A DNA stretch of 64,000 nucleotides from Lunularia cruciata (GCA_948567375.1 OX419759.1:60861493-60925492); one strand, 5' to 3'; counted from the first letter of the stretch, positions 1 through 13,100 are shown. Notes: generated from the sequence alone by a model not told the origin. Program-made: numbers and translations.

Positions 1-582
1 TGGAGTACAAGTGAGATTATTTTATCTACCTTGGATGTTCCATTATGGAGTTTAGAGGAAGCATTGCAGCAATCCATGGATTAATTAATGCAACATGCTT
101 GGAGTGGATCCTTTGTACCACCAAGAGACCAGTGGATTCTTGTAACAACAAGATACATCTTGCAATTTTCCTGGAAAAATCTGCCTTCTTGAAACAAAGT
201 CAAAAGGACAAGAAGAAGAAGGACTATCCAATTTATTATGCCAGCCGACAATTATCAGTTTCAAAAATGAACTATTTGATGACTGAAAGAGAAGCACTGG
301 GGATGGTTTATGCCTGCAAGAAGTTTTGCCACTACCTGTTAGGATAAGAGTTTGTCTTCTATGTTGACCATTAGGCATTGTAGCATTTGATCAAGAAGGC
401 AGATTTTTCCAGGCAAATTTCAAGATGTATCTTGTTGTTACAAGAATCCACTGGTCTCTTGGTGGTACAAAGGCTCCACTCCAAGCATGTTGCATTAATT
501 AATCCATGGGTTGCTGCAATGCTTCCTCTAAATTCCATAATGGAACATCCAAGGTAGATGGAAAAATCTCACTTTTACTCCA
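1..582. repeat. Small inverted repeat inside gypsy debris (arms 1-177 and 406-582)
   Basis: Positions 1-177 and 406-582 are reverse complements with only scattered mismatches; paired coordinates sum to about 583. The minus-strand reading of the right arm continues to 690 as a short open frame containing TLDVPLWNLEE. A related frame (TLDVPLYEF) lies at 53800-54010 on the minus strand inside another decayed gypsy element. I do not recognise this domain. The 228-bp spacer carries an RNase H fragment. The left arm may continue past the window edge. Confidence 0.8.
222..420 (+). pseudogene. Retrotransposon RNase H fragment
   Basis: The plus-strand frame reads YYASRQLS, then MTEREALGMVYACKKF and HYLL, and after a stop near 345 continues with FVFYVDH and LIKKADFSRQI. 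This order matches the Ty3/gypsy RNase H block that follows the reverse transcriptase (ASR-L, E-E-AL-VYA-KKF-HYL, then the DH of the TDHKPL-type motif). The orientation is opposite to the reverse transcriptase at 889-1571, so the piece was inverted or belongs to another copy. Stops make it non-functional. Confidence 0.75.
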
Positions 583-689
583 AATCCGAGTAATCTCCTT
601 TGGTACTAAAGTATCCTTTGCATGGGTGTTCTTCTCCAATAAGTCACCACACCAAGTAATGGAGCAACTAAAAGCCGAAATTGATGCCA

Positions 690-760
690 TGGTCCCTATA
701 GTCCATCAATATGACTTGGTTCCTATGGTCCATCAATATGACTTGGAAGGGACCATAGGG
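690..760. repeat. Two tandem copies of a 30-bp unit
   Basis: Two adjacent copies of a unit containing TCCATCAATATGACTTGG are followed by the reverse complement of part of the unit (AGGGACCATAGGGACCAA). The whole could fold as a hairpin. It looks like debris within the gypsy remnant; no function is inferred. Confidence 0.6.
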
Positions 761-888
761 ACCAACGCTTTGTTTCAAACTATTGCCATGGACAAAGTGT
801 CCATATGCATGTGAAAAGGAGCATCCCAATTTGGGGCCCTCATAATTGGTGCTTCAACTACTTGGAAAGCTTCCTTTTTTTCTGCTTC

Positions 889-1571
889 CTACAAGACTTC
901 TTCAGAAGCTTTGTAAGGCACAAGCACCGCATAGTTTGAAACAAAGCGTTTGTAGTATCCAACATGTCCTAAGAAGGCTCTCAGCTCCTTCATGTTTTTC
1001 AGGAATTCCAAAGCTGAGATAACTTTTACCTTCTCAACATTGACTTCAATACCTTGCTTTGACACCTGGTGGCCCAAAAGAATTCCCTCCTTCATTGCAA
1101 AGAAGCATTTCTCCGAGTGTAATAAAAAATTGGCAAAACAACACCTTTCAAAAGTTTGGTGAAGATAATCTAAATGCACTTCTTTTTGCCCAAACACACA
1201 AAAATCATCAATGAAGACCTCCACAAATTTGCACAAAAAATGCTTAAAGATTGTATTCATCATCCATGGGAAAGTAGCAAGAGCATTACACAACCCGAAG
1301 GGCATTTGATTGTAAAAAAAAAAGTGCACCAATTGGTAGTGAATGTAGTTTTATCCTTGTCTTCTTCTTGGATGGATACTTGATTATACCCTGAAAATCC
1401 ATTGAGAAAACTGTAACAAGGATGACCAGCTACTTGGTCCAAAATTGTATCGGTAAAAGGCAAGGGATGATGATCCTTCCTTGTGATTGCGTTCAACTTG
1501 CAAAAATCTTGGCACACTCAAATCTTCCCAGTCTTCTTCTTTGAGACAATGACTATGGGAGAAACCCACTC
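889..1571 (-). pseudogene. Ty3/gypsy reverse transcriptase, decayed
   Basis: Minus-strand frames at 1260-1571 and 889-1332 together cover a gypsy reverse transcriptase. Visible blocks are FCKLNAITRKDHHPLPF, LDQVAGHPCYSFLNGFSGYNQ, MPFGLCNALATF, then the active-site box VFIDDFCVFG and the thumb block with AFLGHVGYYKRF. The RKDHHPLPF and VDDF-C-V-F-G style resembles the plant OTA clade (Athila/Tat) more than chromoviruses. The frame shifts around 1260-1330 and stops occur, so no enzyme is made. Gag, zinc knuckles and protease lie upstream on the same strand (2182-5040) in the expected order. Clade assignment is from motif style only. Confidence 0.85.
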
Positions 1572-2181
1572 ACTGCTCAAGATAGGAAAAATTATTCCGG
1601 CCCCTTAGTACTTATTAATTTTTCTTTGACCAAGAATGAGTACTTTGGGTTTAGGCGGTATTGTCTTTGTCGAACCGGAACTGCATCTTCAACCAAATCA
1701 ATCCGGTGTTCTCCAAATTCTTGTGGAATACCTAACATATGATCAATAGACCAGGCAAATACATCTTGGAATTCTATAAATAGTGCAGTATATCATGCTA
1801 ACTCCTCTAAAGTGACTATCTTAGAAAGTTTCAAAATTTTTCCTTTGTTCAAGACAACATCTTGACAGTCATTGGGGTTAATGACCCCTTCAACATGGCT
1901 TACTTGGCTTAATCCGAGTTGAATTGTAGTCAAACTCCCTTCTCCAAGTCGTGTTCACCCAAGGTGATGTCATATGGGTCTTCATCTTTGAACTCTACCT
2001 CGTAGCACTCCAAGTAGTTGACTTGGATTTCATCTTTGGAGTCTCTTGAAGACAAAGATGATGAATCTTTGGATTCAACTTCATCTTCAGATGATGTTGT
2101 TTCCTTGAGGTGAGGAACCTTTGTCCAACTCATCGTCACTAGCTTCCAATCTTTGGACAAAATGTCCTTAAATTGCAACTT

Positions 2182-2460
2182 CTACTGGTGCCAATCCACC
2201 ACAATTTGGGCACTGTACAACCAGGGTCTTCCAATCAACAATGGGTAACCAGTCTTGGTCACTGGTCGCAACACAATGTAATTCAACTTGAAGGGTACCC
2301 CTCCAATGATCATGGTAATGTTTGACAACATGCCCAATGGGCATCTCTTGGTTTGGTCTGCAAATTTCAGAACCTGGGATGTTGGCTCAAACATATGATA
2401 CCCTAGCCAATTTGTAGTATCTTTGGTTGTGAATTCACACCGGAACCCAAATCAATGAGT
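2182..2460 (-). pseudogene. Retroviral-type aspartic protease, decayed
   Basis: The minus strand reads LIDLGSGVNS near 2420-2460, an altered DSGS active-site box (second residue Leu, not Ser). It is followed by CPLGML, then VLRPVTKTGYPLLIGRPWL, matching the ILGRPWL end of plant gypsy proteases. It lies between gag and reverse transcriptase as expected. A stop and frame change separate the active-site box from the rest. Non-functional. Confidence 0.65.
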
Positions 2461-3379
2461 ATCAACATGATCATGCACATTGCAATCTCTGCATCAACTT
2501 TAGGAGATCCCAGATCCTCTTATTCAATAGAATAAATGGTGGGCAGGTCTATTTTAGACATCATCCTTACTTTCTTGAGGGTGGAATTTAGTTGCTTCTT
2601 GTACAACTTATTATCTTCCCATAATTGCTTAAATGTGACATTCACACTCATGGATGCCAAATCCGCTACAATATCATATTGAGGTACTCCCCCCAATTTC
2701 ACCTTCTTTGCCTTGGTCTTCGGGTTCAAAGTCTCACCCTATTCAAATTTGACTTTGGGGTGCTTCATGATGGTGATAGGCGTACTGGTGGTCTGGACCC
2801 GAGGTTCCTCGGCTTGACCCACCTCGGCTTGAATCAGATCCTTTACTTTAGATCCAATGCCGCCGGAAAAACTTGAGGCTTTGACTTTGTCTCCTCCAAA
2901 CTCATCTCCCGAGTCTTGAGTACCACTTCCTTGAGTTCTTTCTGCAAGGCTTTAGCTTTAGCTTTTGCAAGAATCTTTTCCTCCTTGGCAAAAAGGATTG
3001 ACTTTGGGCGCAGTCTCTTTGCCTTTCATGAGGATAAAGAGTTCATACTCAGTTCCTTAGGATCATGCTTCTTTTTACTGGTGAATGTCTCAACCTTCAA
3101 AATTTTGAGGTCCAGCCATTCACCTTCAAAGGCCGGACTCCCTTCTTGAGGCTTTTCTTCCCCAAGTGTTATACAATTTACATTAGTATCCCCCTTCACT
3201 TGGAATGCAACATGCTCTACTAGGGTCTGTACATATTTTACATGCGCCTTTGGGTTGGGTGGATGAGGGCATTGGTTGCCCGTATGACCCAATCGTTTAC
3301 AATTCCCATGCAAGAGAACACACCTAATTTGCCATCTTGGCTCCGGACAGTTTGGAGACCAATGTCCCATCGAGCCACA

Positions 3380-3700
3380 ATTGTAACATGCTCCGAGTGC
3401 AACATTTTGAGGTTGGTTTTGATTGCTCATTGGTGGTCTTTGTGGGGGAGCATTGGGGTTATACTCTCTTGGTCCATACCTCAGACCTTGGTACAATGTG
3501 CTTGCTTGAGGCGGTACCTCTTGGGTTTGGTACAATGCCTCCTCTTCCTCTTCTTGGTTCCATCCTAGAACCCAATCAATCTGCTACACCAAAAATGCAT
3601 TACAAGTATTGTATTTCATGTTTGCATGACCTGACTTGCCACACAAAGTGCACCATACATTAGATCTACCAAATGATGGAGGCTTTCTTTGGTCCTTCAC
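3380..3700 (-). pseudogene. Gag nucleocapsid zinc knuckles (three)
   Basis: The minus-strand frames 3584-3793 and 3026-3535 contain CTLCGKSGHANMKYNTC, then CYNCGSMGHWSPNC, then a third irregular knuckle with CKRLGHTGNQC. CCHC knuckles bind nucleic acid in retroelement Gag proteins. Three in a row is more than the one or two usual in plant gypsy elements. A frame change separates the first from the other two. Confidence 0.75.
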
Positions 3701-3789
3701 CCCATTCATTTGCATCTTAAAATCCAAAAACTCTTTGATAAGAGCATCCAGCTTGTTGTTTGCCTTATGTACACTCTTCATTAGGGGTA

Positions 3790-5040
3790 TCAATGGTTTC
3801 TTGCCTCCACGCCTTCATATTCTTCTTGGCTTTGATTCTTCTTTGGATTTTGAAGAAGAACTTGAAGATGTGGAGGATTCTCCGAAGAAGAGGATGTATT
3901 GCGAGAAGCTCTTCTTCTGGGCTTCTTGCCTTTCTTCTCCCAATTTATTTGATTACCAGCAGGGTGAGAGTGAGCTGCTTCATAGCTGGCAACGTGTTTG
4001 AGTACCTTATCCAAGGAAGTTACATTCCTCTTCTTGGCAAAGATCCGAATCTCTGGTGAAAGTCCTCCCATGAACCAGGAAATGGCTTGGGCATCGGAGT
4101 AACCCACCACACCCAATTGCTTCAGGACTCAGTTCAAGAGTGCCATGAACCGCTTAGAGTAGTCTCTCAACTTCTCCTTCTTGCCTCTGTCCAAATCGTT
4201 GAGTACCGTGAAGACACTCGTGCCATAATCAACTACTAGGAAGTGTTCTAGGAAATTGTTTCTCAAGTCTGCATAGTCTGTCGGTACAAACCTCTTCTGG
4301 GTTACATGAGTATACCAACTCCGAGCCTTCTTTTGGAGCAGACTTGGGAAAATTCTCAGGCAATCCGCCAAGTCATGCTCCTTATTAGCAAAGAAAATGA
4401 CTTTGAATTCTTCAATGAATTCATCGGGGTCTTTGTCTTGTTTTGTCTCCTAACACTTTTGATACGTGTGTCGGGTGATAGGTAACAAAGTCATTGTTTG
4501 GCTTGGTGGAATTGGCTGTGGTAAAGTTGAACTTGAGGGAGCCAAGGAACTGGCTGGTATGGATGCCGTATTGATAGTCCAATGATTCCAGTTAGTCAAG
4601 TTCAATGTCGGGTCTTCTTCAACAATTACTTCCTTGCTGATTGTGTTGACTTCAACCCGAATAGAAGAAAAAGGCTCAACTCCTTCAAAGTGTTCTTCAA
4701 AATTCCTTTGAGACAACCAAGGAATTGTGCATAAAATGTGTTGACACTCTTCTTCCATTAGTGTTTGTGATGTCTTTTCTCGAACAAATTTCTTGATAAA
4801 TTTGACTTCCTTTATAGCTTTAGGGGAAGTCGGTTTATTGGGTCGTAATGAATATGTCTGCCTGCTTGAGTCTTTCTTCTTCTTGGCAAAGAGAGATGAG
4901 AAATCTCCTTGCCAACCACCTTTGCATTTCTTTTGATCAAGTTCTTGCACTTCGTGAAGAAGTTGAAATTCCAACACCTCTCGTTTGGTTTCGTCTAAAG
5001 TGGGTTGGATCTTCATGTGTTCTTCTTCCTTACAATGCAA
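3790..5040 (-). pseudogene. Ty3/gypsy Gag capsid region, decayed
   Basis: Minus-strand frames 4129-4371 and 3790-4116 carry a retrotransposon Gag core: KARSWYTHV, LRNNFLEHF, LRDYSKRFMALLN and WFMGGLSPEIR. The frame at 4450-5040 (196 residues) encodes a charged N-terminal part and a Ser/Pro-rich linker. Order and strand agree with the protease and reverse transcriptase at lower coordinates. Frames change at about 4120 and 4440. I could not identify LTRs for this element; its 3' end probably lies beyond the window start. Confidence 0.75.
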
Positions 5041-5512
5041 AGTTCGTCTTCAAACTCTCTCTTCTTGTTGTTCTCTCAATGTTGACATTCATATTGCTTT
5101 GACACCCAACTTCAAAATTGGCTTTGTATTCTTCCACTTCCGAGATTTGTATCACTAGCATCGGTGCTAAAATCATGTGACAACCCAACAAATATCACTT
5201 TTGCGGTAATAAGGTAAGTAAAGTTTGTCCCCATGTACTTTCTTGATTTGCCAACTTTGAAGAAGTTTGTTAGAGGTTCTTCAGATCAGACTACCTCACT
5301 TGATACAAAGTCCCCTTCTTCGTCTTCCTCTTTTGTCCATCTCGGGTCCTACGGTCTTGACCCGAGGTCGACTTTGGGTTTGGCTCTAAATTCATGCTTC
5401 TTCTTATTTCTTTCCCGTTTAGCCCTCCTTAGGCTTTACTAATGTACTTCTTTTTTGAAATTTCCTTGAAACTATCCAAAACCAACAAATGTTGGTACCA
5501 CAGACTTCTACT
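5041..5512. other. No gene seen; gypsy 5' remnant
   Basis: Between the Gag remnant and the LTR fragment I see only short frames with no recognisable motif. The stretch is probably the decayed leader of the minus-strand gypsy element. Confidence 0.4.
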
Positions 5513-5989
5513 AATAGAGTAGGAACAAAAATATGCCTAAAATCTTTGAGTGCAAATTTGGAGGCCTAAACGGATGAATTAGGCCTCAAAAATGTGCAAA
5601 TACCTCCACCCTAAATGAAGGAAAGGTTGGCCTTCCCTCCCCCTTGCTTTGTCTTGTTGAGAGTTTTCCAACAAAACCTCACCCATGTGATTATGAGATT
5701 CCTACAAGAAGATTACCTAAAAGATTCCCTCTGGTCAAAGCTTGTTTAACCAACCAGATAGGACCGGGACTGGCATGTCACCCATCCAAGTAAGTAATCA
5801 AAGGTGGAGCTTGCTAACATGTCACCTATCTTTGTGCCTAATCCTATGGTGGGGCTTCCTTGGAGGAGATCCACTTTGTCTATATAATAAAGAGAAGGTG
5901 CTCCTTTGGGGCATCGGAGGTTTGAAGATGAAATTGTGTGTTTCTCATGGTGTGTTTCTATTCAGGTGTCCTATCCTTGGAGTATTACA
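5513..5989 (+). mobile_element. LTR family B fragment (5'-truncated)
   Basis: The stretch matches the full family-B LTR at 54952-55655 from the ACTTCTACTAATAGAG block onward. It includes the TATA-like CTATATAATAAAGAGAAGG and ends in GGAGTATTACA, the family's 3' terminus. Its 5' part is missing. At least five other copies lie in the window. Confidence 0.8.
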
Positions 5990-8500
5990 CCATTGATGGC
6001 TATTTGACGGTACAAATAGTGTAACTAATAGTCTTAATGGTGTGATCAATAGCCCTAACACAAAATTTGGCTGCCACTAAGTAGTCTTTAGGAAACTACG
6101 GATATAAATTTGATTGCCAAGGCTAACACTCCAATGTCCAAGCAAACTAGCTTTGGCAGTGCAAATGACATGACATCTTTCTATGTTGAGTTGCATAATC
6201 AACATGTAAAATAGTTCAAATTCCCAAACAAGAACAATGCAATTACAATCTAATTTGTATCTACCAACAAGGACAAGCAACTACCATGTAGACCCATGTC
6301 ATGCCAATAGGGTGGCCAAATAAATTTGCTAATTGAAGGTGTGGTTAAGTGAAAGTGCATGTATATATGGTTCTGCCAATGAAAAGGATACACTAACTAG
6401 TAATTTCAATGGGTGTTGGGTGTTGTACTGATTTCTTCACGGTGGATTGCAATTAAGAGCATGAAGGTTGTGAAGGAAATCAAGAACATTTTATCATAAG
6501 GAGGTAGATGTAGAAATGCATTATCGACCATGGGGAATGCAACTACAAGGGGAAGTTGTCAAGAAAGGTTGTCAACATTTAGCTTTTGCAATCAACACAA
6601 GTTCTAGACGTTACTAAAGTCTGGAAAGTTGGGGCAATTTTGTTCAAGGAGCAAAACAAAGGCTGAATTGGTGTGTCTAGAATAGGAGAAGTTAAGAGCA
6701 ATGAATATGGAGCCAACTGATCCAATAATACAAAAGGTTCCCTTAGCTTCATATTGGAAGGTGGAAAACTATAAGAGAACAATAACTTGTACATTGTTAT
6801 TGGCACATCCGATGATAATAGCCCATATTGGAAGGTGGAAAGCTATAAGTGAACAGTAACTTGTACATTGTTATTGGCACATCCTATGATGATAGCATCC
6901 TAGTGGATTTACAATGGTAGTACCTTTTTTTGTCAAAGTGATCTTTTCTAGTCGTCATGTTAACCAATATGTTTTTGCTATTTACCGTGATATCAACAAT
7001 CTCATATTTCTTGCATCTTCCATGCTTATCATGGAAGGTGACAACCAATCCATGAGCTTAATTTTAGAGATGGAATGTGAATGCCTATACACTACTTCAA
7101 TGCTGGTGCATATGGAAATAAAAATACAAAGTTTTGGAGAGCTTTTGGACTTCAATTATATTCTCTTTGATCTGATTATGTGTAGATCAAACAATACCAG
7201 ATTTCCCTATCCTCGATGTTTAGTTAGTTAGCTCTAGACTTCAGATTTTACTTCTTCTATATAATATTACTCTCATCATGTTTTTTCCATGTAGCAGCTG
7301 CTAATGAACTTCACGTGTAAATCAATGATCAAAGCTAAACATGTCAGTTTCAAGTTTGTATTGTGTTTGATATCTATGTACTGATAGTGCTTATTTTTAA
7401 TACGAGAAAGAATAGAGGGCGAGATCTCTTAATTAACCTATAAGATTTACTCTACGTTTGTTTATGTATCTGCACGTATAGTTCGTGTAAGTAGAAGAAT
7501 GAGTAGATTCCCTTCACCATGCAGAAAATATTAGTAGGTCGTTGGAACTTTTTTTAAGTACCACAGTGCCCCGAAAATGAAATACATCTGCCCTGTATCA
7601 AAAAATAGCCTCGAGAGTAACATGGGAGTAACCAGATCTATACAAAGAAACGTTATATACGGAAGAAACATTTGGACTTGAGGAATTTCAAAACTGAATT
7701 GTTTATTGAAATGTCGAAGGTAAAGAAAAATTTGATAATGTCTATTAATGATAGTTGAATTAGGATCCACTTCATTTAGGCCAAATAAAGTTCTAAATCT
7801 AACATGATAAAATAAACTAATGAAATCTAAAATATATGCAAAAGTTATTTTAGAAGAAGATGTGTTAACCAGGTCAATGAATGCCCAGAAACGTTCGTTT
7901 AATACAATTTGATTTCCAAAGACTCAAAAATGTACTGAGAGAAAGAAAAACTAAACTCTACGTCGTTACTTTTCACCAAAATAAGTCACCAAGAGATGAT
8001 ATGCATCTTCAACTCTAGATACCTCCAATATTATTCGTTAACTGTAGGCCTTATGTCATTCTTAAGTGGAATGTAGACCTTTGTGTGTAACATGTATTTA
8101 TTTGTAGAGAGCATTGATTTTATAGAGTAATAAAAATTCCTCTAAAATACTATATACCAACACTAATAAAAGATATGGTGCATCTTCCAAAGTACGACGA
8201 AAGTCTTAAAAGGTGAAAAACTAGCTAAACTCATGTGTATATAACATTGTATAGTATTGTATGTACATTGTAGTACACAAAATTTGGCTATTGAGATTTA
8301 AATTTCATTTTTAAAATACATTTTTTACTTAAGATAAGACTATACATCCGGAAGGAAATTATACGAAGATTAAACTTAATATTTGAAAAAAATTCTATAA
8401 TTTAAACATCTGGAGTCTTTTTCCTTCGTTCTTCCATAGAGACTATTGAAATCTATAATTTTAAAGCGTTTGTAGGTTCAGACAAAATACTTTTAGACAA
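5990..8500. other. AT-rich intergenic DNA
   Basis: No gene is supported. About 6000-6170 resembles repeat D (copies near 41100-41545 and 58205-58605). A short frame at 6914-7231 (105 residues) has no recognisable motif and typical AT-rich composition. The remainder to 8500 shows nothing I can name. Confidence 0.5.
6752..6899. repeat. Two tandem 74-bp copies with internal stem
   Basis: Copies starting at 6752 and 6826 differ at a handful of bases. Each contains the inverted pair CAATAAC/GTTATTG around TTGTACA, so each could form a small hairpin. Confidence 0.8.
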
Positions 8501-8659
8501 GGCAGATTGTACGTCGCTCTGTCGTGGCAGTATTCTCTTGTTACTCTGTAATGTGCAGTACGATGCTCGTATAGGGTATGACCGTAGGTTGGAATCTACC
8601 GCCGTCAATTTTCCAGAGCATGGGAAAGTTCTAGCTAACCGTAATGTAAGTCTGTGCCG

Positions 8660-9208
8660 CAGCACGATGGAGGTGGATAAGTTCCGGGCCCGGCCGGCCG
8701 TAAAGGAAGGCTTCTCAGTGAGTCACACTTTACGGCTCCCTTATCCCGTCAGATTTCTCACCACGCTCCCTACTGAATGGAGAACACCTTTAGGGTTTAT
8801 TACAGGTCCCCATCCCTTGCAAAAGTAGATGTGGACACCCGACCCTTCAAGCTCCCATCAGATCCTCAGGCATGCAGGGGACAAAGCGACCTGGACATCC
8901 CCAAATTAAGGATTACATGGAACATCTCGTGATGGCGCATTGGATGCAGATGGTTTCTAGACATGAGGATCCGGCGACACCGAAGTTGGCTGGATTTCGT
9001 CCCAGGGATTAGGGACGGATGTCCTGTTGGCTCTAGAACTCTTGCTGGTTTACAAAGAGGATGGAGGATCTATGGCTCCGTAGTTAGGACGATTTCGGGC
9101 GGAAAAGGGTATGTCCTCATCATCGGTACAGGTGAGGATGTCGCTATTCGCAGGGTGGAGCTAAAGAGGCGGTAGATGATATGGCGGGAGTGAGAAAATG
9201 TTGAATGT
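8660..9208 (+). promoter_or_regulatory. GC/CpG-rich leader before the LRR gene
   Basis: Base composition rises sharply from AT-rich flank to CG-containing sequence such as CGGGCCCGGCCGGCC near 8686. This is compatible with a promoter or 5' untranslated region of the plus-strand gene that follows. A 46-codon ATG frame at 8872-9012, beginning MQGTKRPGHPQIK, has no recognised match; it could be an exon or an upstream ORF. No clear TATA box was identified. Confidence 0.3.
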
Positions 9209-9355
9209 ATGGCTACGAAGTATGATCAGGAGACTGCAGATTGCGCCGCCATGGTGGCCGAGCGCAACCTGCCAGGGGACTTTGTCGACAGCGCCTGTGG
9301 TCCATCCATGTCCGGTCCTGGCTTTCCCTCTCGCCTGAAGGCAGTAATGAATGTG
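9209..9355 (+). CDS. Candidate first coding exon of the LRR gene
   Basis: An ATG at 9209 opens a frame starting MATKYDQETADCAAMVAERN, in a stretch richer in GC than its surroundings. The pattern before the first leucine-rich repeat is loosely like the N-terminus of LRRC46 proteins. No donor I examined leaves the phase needed by the exon at 10179, so at least one exon is unidentified or this start is wrong. Low confidence. Confidence 0.3.
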
Positions 9356-10178
9356 GTTTGTCCTTTGCCCATCGTTTTTGATTCATTGACCTCCACTGAA
9401 TATGTTAATTCAGGGCGAGTGGAGTTAGGTCTTGTTAACTTCTTTTGTGACTTCACCACCTTTGCCTGAAATTTCGGGAGTGCCAAATGTAGAATCAACA
9501 AACATCGGCCCATTTAACAATTCATTTTGACAGACGAGATGTCACTTAAGTGCTTTTCATTTTCTTCACGCGATACACTTCAGTACAACGGTCTCAGTCC
9601 GTACTGTCATTGATATTGGGGGGAGAAATCATTCCGAGGAATAGATTCTAGGGCCCTATAGTGTACTGCAGACATCGCAGTAAGGAAGGATAATAGGAAT
9701 ATCAGCATTTTGTAGCGCGAGGTTCTCCATTAGACTTCAGTGCCCATTGACACTGAAATTAGCTCTTTAGTTGACTTTGATGACTCCGTGTGCTTTTGCT
9801 GTTTTTGGTACCGAATTATACTTCTGTGCCATGAGTGCGTCGACAAGATACCCGCTAATATAAAGTATGCGGGAGAATCAATGAAGGAATCGACTGTCGC
9901 CCTACATTGTCCCGCAAAGCCACGACAATCCTACGAAATCACGAGAGCAAACGAGAATGGGCCCTCTAAACTGAAAGCGCGCTTTGCTTCAACAATTACT
10001 GGAACTAATCAACTAGGGTGTACCAGCTATCCTTTGATCGAAGTTCAAACCAAGTTTTCCTCCCGTAATAATTTAGCCAATTTTCGAGACCGGGTTCAGG
10101 TAATCGTTCTGGTCTCTCAGACGTGAAGTGCTTTTTTAACACAAACACTTAGTACGTCTGTGTTGTGGTCTGGATCAG

Positions 10179-13100
10179 AGCAAAAGCTTTGCAGCAGTTG
10201 ACGCATGTGAAGCTTGACAGAGAGAGCATTACCGCTTTGGATACGTGCCGTTTCGTTCTCAGCCTCCCCAAAGTGACAAATCTGTATCTTCAACAGGTAA
10301 TCAGTGTTCTTCATGCATACTTTGTGAATCACTTCCACGACTAATAAAAGTCAGTTTTCAAGAAAACAGGGACAAAAGCATTGCAAAATCCTTATTTTCC
10401 GCAATTTACTAGACATTACTATAGTATTCTGAGAATATTCACGAAGGAGCGTAGTCATTTGTGCATCCCTCATATTCTTACATCATACAACCTCACCACA
10501 TCCTCATACTGACCATGATACACCAGACGGCGGAAAGTTTACATGTTGCAAACCAAAAGTACTGTCTTGAATGTTCCAAGTAAACTGTTCAACGATAATT
10601 AAGGAAAAGACGAATTCATCTTTTGAAATCAACCCACGGAATTTCTATGACCTCTTATGAAAAGTTTCAGCAGTCATTCGAGGAGACAAGTGTGCTTTCC
10701 CACTGCACTTCAAAATACTCGCCTGCTTTTTGCCCTAGTCCGCGTACGCAAGGTCACAGGTCCACGAAGCTGTGTACAGTATACACACATATACATATCT
10801 GGAACAAAGAGAAAAGCGTTGTTCTCAAATTGATGGTACTAAGCATAGGAAGAAACTGACAAGAAAGTGTGTCCGAAGGTCTTGTTGAACAATCATCTTG
10901 ACCTAGTCTTGCTAATCTGACATGCATGTGAGAGTTCACATGCACAGCCATCTTCGAACTTTCTTAGCTTAGCATTCATTGAAGAACGTTTGTGACATCT
11001 GCAACATTGACCGAGGTTTGCTTCTCATTGTTTATGCTGGCAGAATGGACTAAAGAGCTTGAAAGGAATTGAATTTGCTAGAGAACTCAAATTTCTCATG
11101 ATTGCTGACAATGAGCTTACGGAGTTATGCGGCCTCTCCTCTCTGTCAAAGCTTATGGTGCTTGACGCTTCTGAAAATCTCATCTCCAGAATCAATGCCG
11201 GCAAGTTTACTTTCTAGCACATCCTACTGAGGATAATCCTGAGTTTTATAATATAGAATTTGACCATGTGCATTCGCGCTTTGGATTGATTGCTAAACTC
11301 GAGAACTGGCGGAGAAGACAACGATCGAATCTCCTCTAATGAAACCATTTCCCGTTGACCACTCCCACGAGAAACTAATAAGTTTTGTGGATAGACCCAC
11401 AGATACCGATCTGCCGCAGTCCTTAAGTTTTCTCAACGTGGACGGCAACCCCTGTAGTACTGAGCAGGAAGGACTGCGAGAGCACCTCAAAACCGCGTTG
11501 CCCAATCTTAAAGAGCTTGATGGGGATCTCCTCACAGATTACTCTTGGTACTACCATGACGCCGTTACCAACAAGAAATCGTAGAAAAAACAACAGTAGA
11601 AATCACCAAGGTGAAGATAGAACAAAAGTTGACGATTCAAGGAAGCAAACAATAGGTAGAGGCTTGAATCAAAGAGCTTCCTTCCTCTCCTCATTTGTTG
11701 TACAGACATGGCATGCTTAAGAGCCGACAGTGGAAGCGAAGATTCTGCGTCATCCAAATAGTTGGAAATTTATGAAGGAGATGAGAAGAAGTTCCTGTAG
11801 TAGCACTTGACTCTTCTAATGAAAGCTTCGAGGTGTGACTGATCACTAATCAGGTTACATTAGAGGACGAGATTGAGAATATATCACTGATCACAATCTA
11901 TTTCAAGTACTTATAGATGACTTTGTAATAAATCTCTAAATCTCCCACGCCTAAGGTTGCAAATGATTAACGAGGTGTCGTCTTACCTCTTCTTGGACCA
12001 GCTCCGATAATTCCACAGATTCTGAGAATAACTATGAAGAAGAAGGCGATCAAGAGGAGAAGCCAAATGAAGAACCTCGTGACCAGGTCAATCATGTAGG
12101 AGAGACTGAACTGCATCGTCATGAGCAGGCCTATCTAGGTGATGCAAGCAGAGCAGTGACACCGTCTGCAAAAGGCAGCAGAACATCGAGCAGAGTAGGA
12201 ACTCCAGCAGGCAGAGGCAGAGCTTTGGCCCTGTCACAGTCACTCGATGTTGTGGAAAGACTAGGAACACCATCATCCGTGAAGAGAGCTATAGGAACTA
12301 CTCCGATTCCGACTCCCGACAAGGCTCTCGAAGGCGCTGCTGAATCACAGTTAATAGAGTTTTATCAAATGAAAGAAAGTCTTTTCGAGAACAACATCGA
12401 TGCAGGTGCACCTCGAAATACCCAACAATTGTTTTCTAGATCAATCAAAAGAAACCTTTATGATCATAAGACTCCCACCTTAGAAAGCAACCCTTCCCAA
12501 TACTCAAGCACGTTATCCTGCTGAACTAAAATGCAACTAATCACATGCAAGAGTTCTTTCATGAGGCACATTGCTCTATGTAGTTGATACTTCTTGTGCG
12601 CAGTTTCAGACAATTCTCTTATTGTGCACGTTAGTAATCTTATTTTGAGTGTTTGATTGTTCGTTAAAAGTCCTAATGTTCTCACAGAGGGAGCTCTGCA
12701 GACCGTTTTATCTCACACGGTTGGCCAGCTTGACCACCAGCGCGACATGATCATAGAACGGTCTTATGAGAGAATGAAAAACCTCGATGTAAGTGTATCG
12801 AGTACTTTTAATCAATTACCAACTCTTAGCTCCCCACGTACTGGTAGCAACAGGAACTTGTCATGTCACCCCTGAAACTAATCATTCTCACACGTCTTTT
12901 GGAAACTACAAGTAGATGTTCTACAGTGGATGCTATTTAGCAGAATCTTCAGTGGTACCCTTACAGACAACGTGGTGGCCGATCAGTGGCATTTGATGCA
13001 GGAAGATTTTTTGACAAATAAATTCCAGCGTGGTTACCATAGCTGTAATTTTGGGTTTGTTGTTACCAGATGCTTCAATTCTACAACTGCTTCTGGATAT

